Positions 49,444 through 57,664 of a DNA stretch of 64,000 nucleotides are shown here, in pieces. The position numbers were made by a program, and so were the translations under genes. Every line of letters starts with the position of its first letter. Positions within the stretch are counted from its first letter, which is position 1. The notes beneath the pieces were generated by a model. The model was not told the DNA's origin and did no database searches. It saw only the letters and a list, made by a program, of their open reading frames with translations. Source of the DNA: Pseudomonadales bacterium (GTDB lineage: Bacteria; Pseudomonadota; Gammaproteobacteria; Pseudomonadales; Azotimanducaceae); the NCBI GenBank assembly GCA_041395945.1, contig JAWKZN010000001.1:2542001-2606000 (forward strand), read 5' to 3'.

Positions 49444-50276
49444 TGTTGCGCTCCTGCAGCCCGCAGATAGATGGGGCCGAATGTTTCGTTCTGCACGATC
49501 TCGAGCAGAGATTCGCGCAGCAGTTCCATCACCGCCAGAAAGGTCACCACCACGCCTCGCCGGCCTTCTTCCGGAGTAAACAGTGAGACAAAATTCAGGA
49601 AGTCATGCGTCTCGCTGACCCTCGACAGAATACTGACCATTCGCTCCCTGACAGACAGCGGTTCGAGCTGCACGGCATGACGCTGATACATGTCCGCCCG
49701 CTTCAGTACCTGAGCGAGCGCAAGCAGCATCTCCTTCAGATCGACCTGCGGATCCGCCTGTTCCCGTACCAGCTGGGGGCGCGCGGCCTGGGCAATGAAT
49801 ATGTCGCGTTCGAGTCGCGGCAGGCCATCCATATCTTCGGCAGCCGTTTTGATCTGTTCGTACTGCTGCAGCCTTCGTATGAGCTCCGCCCGGGGATCGT
49901 CCTCATCGTCTTCGGCACCTGCCGGACGCGGCAGCAGCATCCGCGATTTAATCTCAGCCAGCATGGCCGCCATGACCAGATATTCCCCTGCAAGCTCCAG
50001 CTGCATGGCACTCATCAGTTCGATGTACGCCATGTACTGCTCGGTGATTTCCGCCACCCGAACATCGAGGATGTTGAGATTCTGACGTCGAATCAGATAC
50101 AGCAGCAGGTCCAGCGGACCTTCGAAGGTTTCGAGGAATACTTCAAGCGCGTCCGGCGGTATATACAGATCGGTCGGCAGCTCGGTCACGGCTTCGCCAT
50201 GCACAAGCGCAAGGGTCATCTGACCGCCTTCCGACTGCCGGACCTGCGCGAGTCGGGGTGCACTGATATCGATCAT
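49440..50276 (-). CDS. ScpA, segregation and condensation protein A
   Basis: This 278-aa kleisin has the N-terminal FEGPLDLLLYLIRRQNLNILDV signature (cited as FEGPLDLLLYLIRRQ), the AGEYLVMAAMLAEIKSRMLLP segment and a C-terminal winged helix (VVTFLAVMELLRES). It binds SMC and ScpB. ATG 50276 gives a roughly 40-residue N-terminal lead; ATG 50219 is an alternative start. It lies between trpS and scpB, with 64 bp to trpS. Confidence 0.95.
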   Translation of the reverse strand: MIDISAPRLAQVRQSEGGQMTLALVHGEAVTELPTDLYIPPDALEVFLETFEGPLDLLLYLIRRQNLNILDVRVAEITEQYMAYIELMSAMQLELAGEYLVMAAMLAEIKSRMLLPRPAGAEDDEDDPRAELIRRLQQYEQIKTAAEDMDGLPRLERDIFIAQAARPQLVREQADPQVDLKEMLLALAQVLKRADMYQRHAVQLEPLSVRERMVSILSRVSETHDFLNFVSLFTPEEGRRGVVVTFLAVMELLRESLLEIVQNETFGPIYLRAAGAQQ

Positions 50277-50340
50277 CCTCCTGGCGTCTCCCTGCGCACC
50301 GGTCCTGTTTCCGGCGCGCGGTCTGTGAATTCGAAGTTGA

Positions 50341-51552
50341 TTAGAGGCTCAGCCCGATCGCGGAGCGGACTTCCTCGATGGTTTCCCGGGCTGCATCCCG
50401 TGCCTTCTCCGACCCTTCACGCAGGATCGAATGCACCAGACCCGGATCCTCTTCGAATGGCTTTGCCCGTTCCCGCATCTCGTTCTGTTCTTTATTGATC
50501 GAATCGATCAGTGGTTTTTTACACTCAAGGCAGCCGATACCCGCGCTCCGGCAACCCTGCGCCGCCCATTCGAGAACCGCAGCTTCCGAGTATATCCGGT
50601 GCAGTGCGAATACCGGACACACCTCCGGATCGCCCGGGTCCTGCAGCCTGACCCGGGCCGGATCTGTCTGCATCGTGCGGATTTTTTCCTCCACCATTTC
50701 GGGTGCTTCCCGCAACTCGATGGTGTTCTGGTAGGACTTGGACATCTTCTCGCCATCCAGTCCGGGTACTTTGGCCTCCCGGGTCAGCAGTGCCTGGGGC
50801 TCGGGCAGAATGATCCGGCCACCCCCTTCGAGATAGCCGAACAGCCGCTCCCGATCACCGATGGAGAGGTTCTGTTGCTCGCCCAGCAGCGCGCGGGCGC
50901 GTTCGAGCGCTTCCTGGTCTCCCTGTTCCAGATAGCTGCGCCGAAGTTCGCGGTAGAGCTTGGCGGGCTTTTTCCCCATCTTCCGAATCGCTGCCTCGGA
51001 CTGCTCTTCAAAACCTTCCTCGCGGCCGTAGATGTGATTGAAGCGCCGGGCGACCTCCCGGGTGAGTTCGACATGAGCAACCTGGTCTGCACCCACGGGT
51101 ACATTGCCGGCCCGGTAGATGAGAATGTCCGCAGACTGCAGCAGCGGATAACCGAGAAAACCATAGGTTGCCAGATCACGGTCATTGAGCCTGGCCTGCT
51201 GGTCCTTGTAACTCGGCACCCGCTCGAGCCAGGACAGGGGGGTGATCATGGACAGCAGCAGGTGCAGCTCCGCGTGCTCGGGCACCCTGGACTGGACAAA
51301 GAGCGTCGCCGCCCCCGGATTGATTCCCGCAGCGAGCCAGTCGACGGCGGTATCGAAGACGTATTTCTCGATGTTTTCCGTATGCTCGTAATCGGTCGTC
51401 AGGGCATGCCAGTCGGCCACAAAAAAGAAGCACTCGTACTCGTGCTGCAGGCGTACCCAGTTGGTGAGCACGCCGTGATAATGGCCCAGATGGAGACGGC
51501 CGGTTGGGCGCATCCCGGAGAGCACCCGCCGGCTCGATTCATGACTGCTCAA
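50341..51552 (-). CDS. Tryptophanyl-tRNA synthetase
   Basis: This 403-aa class I synthetase has RPTGRLHLGHYHGVL (HIGH motif HLGH) and GLDGEKMSKSYQNTI (KMSKS). It is about 60 residues longer than the E. coli enzyme; the extra sequence lies in the middle and after the KMSKS loop, as in the longer TrpRS type found in pseudomonads. It is followed by scpA and preceded by yciO, forming yciO-trpS-scpA-scpB-rluB on the minus strand. Confidence 0.97.
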   Translation of the reverse strand: MSSHESSRRVLSGMRPTGRLHLGHYHGVLTNWVRLQHEYECFFFVADWHALTTDYEHTENIEKYVFDTAVDWLAAGINPGAATLFVQSRVPEHAELHLLLSMITPLSWLERVPSYKDQQARLNDRDLATYGFLGYPLLQSADILIYRAGNVPVGADQVAHVELTREVARRFNHIYGREEGFEEQSEAAIRKMGKKPAKLYRELRRSYLEQGDQEALERARALLGEQQNLSIGDRERLFGYLEGGGRIILPEPQALLTREAKVPGLDGEKMSKSYQNTIELREAPEMVEEKIRTMQTDPARVRLQDPGDPEVCPVFALHRIYSEAAVLEWAAQGCRSAGIGCLECKKPLIDSINKEQNEMRERAKPFEEDPGLVHSILREGSEKARDAARETIEEVRSAIGLSL

Positions 51553-51597
51553 AGCAGCACCTTAGTGAACGTTGATCGGCGCATTATAGGCAGGCGC

Positions 51598-52209
51598 TCA
51601 CTCAAACTCACCCAGTCCCTGCCTGATGATCTCAGCGGGCCTCCGGGTCAGGTCAACAATGGTGGTTGCCACCAGCCCGCCCGGGCCGCCGTCGATCACC
51701 AGATCCACCTGGCGCTCCAGCTGTGAGCGGATTTCCTCCGGATCGACCAGCGGCAGTTCAGCGTCGGGCAGCCGCAGTGTGGTGCTCATGATCGGCTCGC
51801 CGAGCGCCTCCAGCAGGCCCAGGATGATGGGGTTGGAGGGAACCCGCAGGCCGATGGTCCGGCGTTTCGGGTGCACCAGCCGCCGGGGCACCTCTCTGGT
51901 AGCCGGCAGCAGGAAGGTAAAAGGTCCCGGGGTCAGATGCTTGAGAATCCGATAGTTGGCGTCATCCACCCGGGCATAGAGCGAGATTTCAGACAGATCC
52001 CGGCACATCAGGGTGAGATGGTGATGCTTATCGAGTTTGCGCAGCTTGCGGATGCGCTCGAGTGCCTGCTTGTCGCCGATGTGACAGCCGAGGGCATAGG
52101 CCGTGTCTGTGGGAAATACCACCAGGCCACCAGCGGAGAGAATTTCGGCTGCCCGACTCAACAGTCGCGACTGGGGATGGGTGGGATGGACGCTGAAGTA
52201 CTGGCTCAC
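51598..52209 (-). CDS. YciO, Sua5/TsaC-family protein
   Basis: This encodes 203 aa from GTG 52209. This start is preferred because the family begins MSQxFxxHPxxPQ; ATG 52236 would add 9 residues. The YrdC/Sua5 dsRNA-binding-fold domain shows GGLVVFPTDTAYALGC and KHHHLTLMCRDLSEIS. YciO is the paralog of TsaC, which makes threonylcarbamoyl-AMP for tRNA t6A; YciO has lower activity of this kind and an unclear role. It is divergent from yciB. Confidence 0.92.
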   Translation of the reverse strand: MSQYFSVHPTHPQSRLLSRAAEILSAGGLVVFPTDTAYALGCHIGDKQALERIRKLRKLDKHHHLTLMCRDLSEISLYARVDDANYRILKHLTPGPFTFLLPATREVPRRLVHPKRRTIGLRVPSNPIILGLLEALGEPIMSTTLRLPDAELPLVDPEEIRSQLERQVDLVIDGGPGGLVATTIVDLTRRPAEIIRQGLGEFE

Positions 52210-52292
52210 TGCGGGGGCGGTACCGATGAAGACCATGTATTATCACACGATTCGCGACGACACTGCCCACCCAGTAAGGACGATCAGCCTCG

Positions 52293-52868
52293 ATGACTCA
52301 GCTTCTGGACTTCGCGCCCATTCTGCTGTTTGTGGCCGTTTTCTTCGCATCCGACATCTTCATCGCCACCGCTGCGCTGATGATCGCGGTCACCGTACAG
52401 GTCGCCGCCTACTGGGCGCTGAAGAAACCCATCAGCCGCGAACTGAAGATCACTTTCTGGGCGAGCATTCTGTTCGGCGGACTGACCCTGATTTTCCGCA
52501 ACGAAACCTTCATTCAATGGAAGCCGACAATCGTCAACTGGCTGCTGTGCGGCGGTCTGCTGGGCAGTCATTTCCTCGGCCGACGCAATCTGATGCAGAG
52601 GATGCTCGGCACACAGCTGAGCCTCATCGACGCGGTCTGGGTCCGCCTGAATTTCGGCTGGGCACTGGGGTTCTTCATTGCCGGTGCCCTGAACCTCTTT
52701 GTCGCCTACAATTTTTCGATGGAGGTCTGGGTGAGCTACAAGCTCATCGGCGGATTCGCCCTCACCTTCAGCTATATCGTGATCACCATGATTTATCTGG
52801 GCCGCAAGGGCTATCTCAAGGAGCCCGCGCAGACCCCTCAACCACTCGATCAGAGCAAGTCCGGATGA
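52293..52868 (+). CDS. YciB (IspA), inner-membrane septation protein
   Basis: This 191-aa protein has five predicted membrane helices and family motifs DFAPILLFVAVFF, RNETFIQWKPTIVNWL and RLNFGWALGFFIAGALN. YciB affects cell envelope and division and interacts with divisome proteins. AAGGACG lies 11 bp upstream. A TATTAT box at 52238-52243 is a possible -10 for it. It overlaps the SH3-domain gene by 4 bp. Confidence 0.95.
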   Translation: MTQLLDFAPILLFVAVFFASDIFIATAALMIAVTVQVAAYWALKKPISRELKITFWASILFGGLTLIFRNETFIQWKPTIVNWLLCGGLLGSHFLGRRNLMQRMLGTQLSLIDAVWVRLNFGWALGFFIAGALNLFVAYNFSMEVWVSYKLIGGFALTFSYIVITMIYLGRKGYLKEPAQTPQPLDQSKSG

Positions 52869-53581
52869 TTTCATCACACATCCACCGGCAGCGGATTTCA
52901 GGTGCATTGAGTTCCTTCGCCGGCCTGCTGGCTGCGGCCCTCATTGCGGTCTCGGCACTCAGCGCTGCACCTGCCCGCGCCGAGACACTGTGGATCTCAG
53001 ACAATCTGACCGTACCCCTGCGCAGCGGTCCTTCCACCGGACACCGCATCCTGCATCGCGGCCTGCCGAGCGGCACAAGACTGGAAGTACTCAGCCGGGA
53101 CGAGGCAAGCAGTTTTGTGCAGGTCCGTACCGATCGGGAGATGGAAGGCTGGTTACCGGAACAGTACCTGGTCTCCGAGCCGATCGCACGGGACCAGCTG
53201 GTTGCTGCCCAGGCCAGAGTGCGCGAACTCACCAGCACCCTGGAGTCGCTGCGCAGCCAGCTCAGCAGTGTCAACGCAGATAAAAGCGCGACGGAGCAGA
53301 GCAACAGCGAGCTGCGCGCCGAGCTCGCCAGTACCCAGGCGGAGCTCAGCGAAATACGCCGCATCTCCACAGGCGCCATCGAACAGAATGAAACCAACAG
53401 GGAACTGCGGGCGCTGAATGACAGGCTCCGCGCCGAGGTCGATGAACTGGTGATCACCATCGCCGCCCTCGAGGACAATGTGCAGCAGCGCTGGCTGCTC
53501 ATCGGGGGCGGACTGGTGCTCGGCGGACTCGTTCTCGGGATCTCCATCAAAGCCCGACCCAGGCGCAGCGCCTGGAGTTGA
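52865..53581 (+). CDS. Exported SH3-domain/coiled-coil membrane protein (YgiM type)
   Basis: This 238-aa protein matches the TIGR04211 arrangement. A signal peptide (SSFAGLLAAALIAVSALSAAPARA, cited as LLAAALIAVSALSAAPARA) is followed by a bacterial SH3 domain (ETLWISDNLTVPLRSGPSTG; GWLPEQYL). A coiled coil of about 85 residues and one C-terminal membrane helix (WLLIGGGLVLGGLVLGISI) complete it. It is probably anchored in the inner membrane with the SH3 domain in the periplasm near peptidoglycan. ATG 52865 overlaps the yciB stop; a much longer frame upstream is an artefact. Confidence 0.93.
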   Translation: MISSHIHRQRISGALSSFAGLLAAALIAVSALSAAPARAETLWISDNLTVPLRSGPSTGHRILHRGLPSGTRLEVLSRDEASSFVQVRTDREMEGWLPEQYLVSEPIARDQLVAAQARVRELTSTLESLRSQLSSVNADKSATEQSNSELRAELASTQAELSEIRRISTGAIEQNETNRELRALNDRLRAEVDELVITIAALEDNVQQRWLLIGGGLVLGGLVLGISIKARPRRSAWS

Positions 53582-53603
53582 GTGTCGTAGAATTCGATCC
53601 GAA

Positions 53604-54374
53604 ATGACCGTGTTGAGTGTCAACGTCAATAAGATCGCCCTGCTGCGTAATGCCAGAGACGGCGGCACACCCAGTGTGCAGTGGGCCGCGCAGACGGTGA
53701 TCGCCGCCGGTGTTGCCGGCGTCACCGTGCACCCCCGCCCGGATCAGCGACACATCCGACCCGGGGATGTCACCGACCTGACCGTTCTGCTCAAACAGCA
53801 TCCCGGCATCGAATTCAATATCGAAGGCAATCCTTTCGCTGCTGCGCGTCCGAACGGTTATCCGGGCTTTGATGCCCTGATCGAACAGGCGCGACCCGCC
53901 CAGGCAACCCTGGTACCGGATGGCGACAACCAGCTGACCTCGGACCATGGCTTCGATCTGAGCGGTGACAACGGAGCACTGCGCGAACGCATCGCCCGCT
54001 ACCAGGCCTGGGGCGCACGAGTCAGCCTGTTCATGGACCCGGACCTCGAGCAGATCGACCGGGCAAAACAGACCGGCGCAGACCGGGTGGAACTCTACAC
54101 AGGTCCCTTTGCCGCGCTGGCGGCCGGTGCCGGGCTCGATGACCCGCGCACAATGAAAAGCTTAGAGACCTATCGGCGCGCCGCTGAACACGCTACCCGG
54201 ATCGGCCTGGGGGTCAACGCCGGCCACGATCTGGACCTCCACAACCTGCCACTGTTCGCGACGATCACCGAGGTGCTGGAGGTCTCCATCGGGCATGCGC
54301 TGGTGGCGGATGCATTGCGGATGGGGCTGGCGGGGGCGGTTGCGGCGTACTTGGCGGTGCTCTCAGCTGCGTAG
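53604..54374 (+). CDS. PdxJ, pyridoxine 5'-phosphate synthase
   Basis: This 256-aa TIM barrel has LSVNVNKIALLRNARDG, GVTVHPRPDQRHI, VTLVPD-type TLVPDGDNQLTSDHG and GVNAGHDLDL. It condenses 3-amino-1-hydroxyacetone phosphate with deoxyxylulose phosphate; SerC in this window belongs to the same pathway. It begins 22 bp after the SH3-domain gene. TAGAAT at 53588-53593 could be a -10 for a very short leader. Confidence 0.97.
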   Translation: MTVLSVNVNKIALLRNARDGGTPSVQWAAQTVIAAGVAGVTVHPRPDQRHIRPGDVTDLTVLLKQHPGIEFNIEGNPFAAARPNGYPGFDALIEQARPAQATLVPDGDNQLTSDHGFDLSGDNGALRERIARYQAWGARVSLFMDPDLEQIDRAKQTGADRVELYTGPFAALAAGAGLDDPRTMKSLETYRRAAEHATRIGLGVNAGHDLDLHNLPLFATITEVLEVSIGHALVADALRMGLAGAVAAYLAVLSAA

Positions 54375-54429
54375 TGTCTTTCTCTGGGTGATTCGACAGT
54401 CGGATGTGCCAGTGGTTGTTCGGGACCTC

Positions 54430-54512
54430 GCGCTGCCGCTCCGCGGTGCCACCCCTTAAGCGGACTTGCCTCGCGCAAAGCCGCGAGTCAATCCGCCGTC
54501 GGGGTGCAGCGC
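54430..54512. other. Strong nested inverted-repeat structure, possible structured RNA
   Basis: Three nested stems share one axis. GCGCTG/CAGCGC is outermost (54430-54435 with 54507-54512). CACCCC/GGGGTG is in the middle (54450-54455 with 54501-54506). The inner imperfect 16-bp stem (54460-54475 with 54481-54496) closes a 5-nt loop, and a symmetric 4-nt internal loop separates the last two. A small CCGCTCCGCGG hairpin fits in the left bulge. There is no T-tract. It could be an sRNA, a 5' leader element of the cyclophilin mRNA, or a repeat-family member. Confidence 0.55.
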
Positions 54513-54745
54513 TACACGGTCCGGACACTGCATGGACACCGACACCCACCAATCATGCTCCAGGAAGGAGCGGTATTACGCAGTCCCACAGCTCAAAACG
54601 CACATCCAGCCAAGCATCACTCACCAGCAGTGACGCGTTACGCCAGGCAAACAGTTCCACCCCGCCACCCCACGCGCCATGCATCAACCTTCCGAAGTTT
54701 CAGCGTGGCGCCCGGATGCCTGTTCCAGCAACCCACCCTGCCCGC

Positions 54746-54751
54746 TAGAAT
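54746..54751 (+). promoter_or_regulatory. Possible -10 box giving a leaderless cyclophilin mRNA
   Basis: TAGAAT ends 7 bp before ATG 54759, with TTCCAG at 54723-54728, 17 bp upstream of it. No ribosome-binding site precedes the ATG. Confidence 0.4.
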
Positions 54752-54758
54752 GCGCCCC

Positions 54759-55313
54759 ATGAAAAAACTTAGCTTCCTCCTGCTGCTGACGACGCTGTTC
54801 GGTCTTCCCGCCACCGCCGCCGACAATCCGAAAGTCAGGCTCACCACCACCCTGGGTGACATCGACATCGAACTGTATCCACAGCAGGCGCCGAAATCCG
54901 TGGAGAACTTTCTCGAACTGGTCGACACCGGGTTTTACGATGGGCTGGTATTTCACCGGGTCGTTGCGGGGTTCGTGATCCAGGCCGGCGGCTATGACGA
55001 GAAGCTGACTTATCGCCCGCCACCCCGTACCGTGCCGAATGAGTCGGGTAACGGGCTGGCAAACCGGAAGTATTCGGTCGCGATGGCGAGGCTTGCCGAT
55101 CCGGACTCTGCGGACACCCAGTTTTTCATCAACGTGAAGCACAACACCCACCTCGACGGCAGTCGCCTGCAACCGGGATACACCGTTTTCGGCCAGGTGG
55201 TGGCCGGCATGTCGGTGGTACACGAGATTGAGCTGCTCGACACCCGGACCGAGGCTGGTATGGCCGGCGTGCCGGTGCATGACGTCATCATCACTGCCAC
55301 GAAGCGGCTTTAG
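54759..55313 (+). CDS. Periplasmic peptidyl-prolyl isomerase (cyclophilin type)
   Basis: This encodes 184 aa: a Sec signal peptide (MKKLSFLLLLTTLFGLPATAA) then a cyclophilin domain with SVENFLELVDTGFYDGLVFHR, FVIQAGGYD, YSVAMARLADPDSADTQFFIN (cited in two parts YSVAMARLAD and SADTQFFIN) and GYTVFGQVVAGM. It resembles PpiA and should assist folding in the periplasm. ATG 54759 is used; ATG 54750 in frame is an alternative. Confidence 0.95.
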   Translation: MKKLSFLLLLTTLFGLPATAADNPKVRLTTTLGDIDIELYPQQAPKSVENFLELVDTGFYDGLVFHRVVAGFVIQAGGYDEKLTYRPPPRTVPNESGNGLANRKYSVAMARLADPDSADTQFFINVKHNTHLDGSRLQPGYTVFGQVVAGMSVVHEIELLDTRTEAGMAGVPVHDVIITATKRL

Positions 55314-55409
55314 ACACTCTGACCGAAGGCCGGGACCCGGAAGATCGAATCAGGCGAGGCGCTCGTTCGCCTGGTTCGGTATCATGCAGCGCTTTTCTCG
55401 AGGGTTAGC

Positions 55410-55916
55410 ATGAGAACGTTCACTATTCTGACTGCCAGCGCGCTTCTGCTGGCTGCCGTCGTCATCGAACTGACCAGTCGCCTGTGGCCGGACAGCCACC
55501 TGGCAACCCTGTCCGCCATGGTCATCGCCCTGCTCGTGCAGGGTTACCTGGCCATCCGCACCATCAGCTCGACTCCACGCGCGGATGCTGCGGCCGCGGA
55601 GACCAGCAGCCGCCCGCCCAGGCAGCAGGCGAAACGACAGCCCAAAAAGAAAGACGCTCCGCGTCATGAGGAATCCACACCGGTTGCCGATGGCCCTCGC
55701 GAAACCGGCACCGTGAAGTGGTTCAACCGCTCCAAAGGCTTCGGCTTCGTGGTCAGGGAATCCGGCGAGGAAATCTTCGTGCACCAGCGCTCTATCCGAA
55801 TGTCGGGTGAGGGCGACAACCGCCGCCGCCCCAGCCTGCGCGACGGGCAGACAGTTACTTTCAGCGTGGCTCACCGCGACAAGGGCCTGCAGGCGGAAGA
55901 CGTCGACCCGACGTGA
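55410..55916 (+). CDS. Membrane-anchored cold-shock-domain protein
   Basis: This encodes 168 aa: two hydrophobic helices (ILTASALLLAAVVIELTS; LATLSAMVIALLVQGYLAI), a basic/low-complexity linker (RQQAKRQPKKKDAPRH), then a cold-shock domain (GTVKWFNRSKGFGFVVRESG; EEIFVHQRSI) with the RNP1 (KGFGFV) and RNP2 (IFVHQ) motifs. Cold-shock domains bind single-stranded RNA or DNA; a membrane tether would hold that activity at the inner membrane. AGGG 6-9 bp before ATG 55410 supports the start. It lies directly upstream of argS (14-bp gap). Confidence 0.9.
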   Translation: MRTFTILTASALLLAAVVIELTSRLWPDSHLATLSAMVIALLVQGYLAIRTISSTPRADAAAAETSSRPPRQQAKRQPKKKDAPRHEESTPVADGPRETGTVKWFNRSKGFGFVVRESGEEIFVHQRSIRMSGEGDNRRRPSLRDGQTVTFSVAHRDKGLQAEDVDPT

Positions 55917-55930
55917 TCGGGTAAACCCTC

Positions 55931-57637
55931 GTGAACGTGAAGAAACTGCTGACCGAGCGCTTCGCTGCGGCCTTTCGATCAGCCACCGGTGAGGCCATCG
56001 ACCCGGTCATCCAGACCTCCGGCAAACCCGAACTCGGCGAATACCAGGCGAACGGTGCGATGGCCGCCGCGCGGCGCCTGGGTCTGGTGCCCCGGGAACT
56101 CGCAGCAAAAGTGATCGAGAGGGCTCAGGTCGCCGATCTGGCGGAAGGGCTGGATGTCGCCGGTCCCGGATTCATCAACATCCGCCTTCACGCGGACTTC
56201 CTGAGCCGACAACTCGGTGCTGAGTTTCGGGTGATCCAGCAGGCGTCAGAGGCGTTGCGGATCGTGGTCGACTATTCGAGCCCGAACCTCGCCAAGGAAA
56301 TGCACGTCGGCCACCTGCGCAGCACGATCATTGGGGATGCGCTGGCGCGCATCCTCGAAGCCCTGGGTCATGTCGTCATCCGCCAGAATCACGTCGGGGA
56401 CTGGGGCACTCAGTTCGGGATGCTGCTCGCCTACCTGGACGAAAGCGGTGGCGCTTCGGACGAACTTGCTGATCTCGAGACCTTCTATCGCTCCGCAAAG
56501 ACCCGCTTCGACAGCGACGCAGAATTCGCCGAACGAGCCAGGGCGCGCGTGGTGAAGCTGCAGTCCGGCGATGCCGCCACCCGGGCGGAGTGGCAGCGCT
56601 TCATCGAAATCTCCCTCTCCCACTGCCAGGCCATTTACGATCGACTCGGCGTCACCCTCACACGCCGGGATGTGATGGCCGAAAGCGCCTACAACGACGA
56701 CCTTCCAGGCATCGTCGAAGCGCTGCGTACGAAAAAACTGCTGGTCGAATCAGAGGGCGCCCAGTGTGTGTTCCTGGACGAGTTCAAAGGCAAAGACGGT
56801 CAGCCGCTGCCGGTGATCGTGCAGAAGACCGATGGTGGTTATCTCTATGCCACCACTGACCTCGCCGCTGTGCGTTATCGTTCGCAGACCCTGCGCGCCG
56901 ACCGGGCTCTGTATCTGACCGACGCGCGTCAGGCCCTGCACTTCCGCCAGATATTCGCGGTAGCCGCGCGGGCGGGCTTTACCTCCAACGCGATCTCTCT
57001 CGAACACCAGCCCTTCGGCAACATGCTCGGCAAGGACGGTAAGCCGTTTAAAACCCGCCAGGGTGGTGTGGTGAAACTCAACGAACTGCTGGACGAAGCC
57101 GAATCCCGGGCTCTGGCACTGGTGCGCGGGAAAAATCCTGAACTTGGCGAGTCAGAGTGCCGGGAGATCGCCCGGGTGGTCGGGATCGGTTCGGTGAAAT
57201 ATGCCGACCTGTCAAAGAACCGGACCAGTGATTATGTTTTCGACTGGGATCAGATGCTGTCTTTCGAAGGCAACACCGCCCCCTATCTGCAGTATGCGTA
57301 TTCCCGCATTCGCAGCCTGTTCCGGCGCGGTGAAGTGGCGGAAGACAGCCTCGCGGGCACACCGGATATCAAAGCTGCCGAAGAGCGGGCGCTGGCGGTT
57401 GCGTTGCTGAGATTCCAGGAAGTCGTCGATCAGGTGGCACTGGAGGGCTTTCCGCACCTGCTCTGCGCCTATCTCTATGAGCTGGCAGCTGCGTTTACCC
57501 GCTTCTACGAAGCCTGCCCGATTCTCAATCAGGCTGAACCGATCCGTGATTCGAGACTGCTGCTGAGCGGCCGGGTGGCAGAGACGCTGCACACGGGCCT
57601 CGATCTGCTGGGGATCGAGACCACGGAGCGCATGTAG
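55931..57637 (+). CDS. Arginyl-tRNA synthetase
   Basis: This 568-aa class I enzyme begins MNVKKLLTERFAAAF (GTG start) and carries SSPNLAKEMHVGHLRST with the HVGH signature, QNHVGDWGTQFGML, the degenerate KMSKS region GKPFKTRQGG and an anticodon-binding domain ending in LLGIETTERM. Length and motifs are standard. The TAG stop lies in the first copy of a 16-bp tandem duplication. Confidence 0.97.
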   Translation: MNVKKLLTERFAAAFRSATGEAIDPVIQTSGKPELGEYQANGAMAAARRLGLVPRELAAKVIERAQVADLAEGLDVAGPGFINIRLHADFLSRQLGAEFRVIQQASEALRIVVDYSSPNLAKEMHVGHLRSTIIGDALARILEALGHVVIRQNHVGDWGTQFGMLLAYLDESGGASDELADLETFYRSAKTRFDSDAEFAERARARVVKLQSGDAATRAEWQRFIEISLSHCQAIYDRLGVTLTRRDVMAESAYNDDLPGIVEALRTKKLLVESEGAQCVFLDEFKGKDGQPLPVIVQKTDGGYLYATTDLAAVRYRSQTLRADRALYLTDARQALHFRQIFAVAARAGFTSNAISLEHQPFGNMLGKDGKPFKTRQGGVVKLNELLDEAESRALALVRGKNPELGESECREIARVVGIGSVKYADLSKNRTSDYVFDWDQMLSFEGNTAPYLQYAYSRIRSLFRRGEVAEDSLAGTPDIKAAEERALAVALLRFQEVVDQVALEGFPHLLCAYLYELAAAFTRFYEACPILNQAEPIRDSRLLLSGRVAETLHTGLDLLGIETTERM

Positions 57638-57664
57638 GTTCAGGCCTTTGTAGGTTCAGGCCTT
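57633..57664. repeat. Perfect 16-bp tandem duplication at a convergent gene junction
   Basis: TGTAGGTTCAGGCCTT occurs at 57633-57648 and again at 57649-57664. Copy 1 holds the argS stop (TAG, 57635-57637) and copy 2 holds the desaturase stop (TCA on the plus strand, 57656-57658). Confidence 0.9.

Larger units (their letters stand above)
54375..54758. other. Long intergenic region between pdxJ and the cyclophilin gene
   Basis: No protein-coding frame is supported on either strand. The region holds the structured element described separately (54430-54512) and a TAGAAT box at 54746-54751. The remainder (54513-54740) shows nothing recognisable. Confidence 0.6.

Noticed and set aside
50431..51726. 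431-aa plus-strand frame
   Set aside because: Antisense to trpS.
52103..52864. Long N-terminal extension of the SH3-domain protein
   Set aside because: This part overlaps yciO and yciB in another frame; the real start is ATG 52865 with a signal peptide and a 4-bp overlap with yciB.
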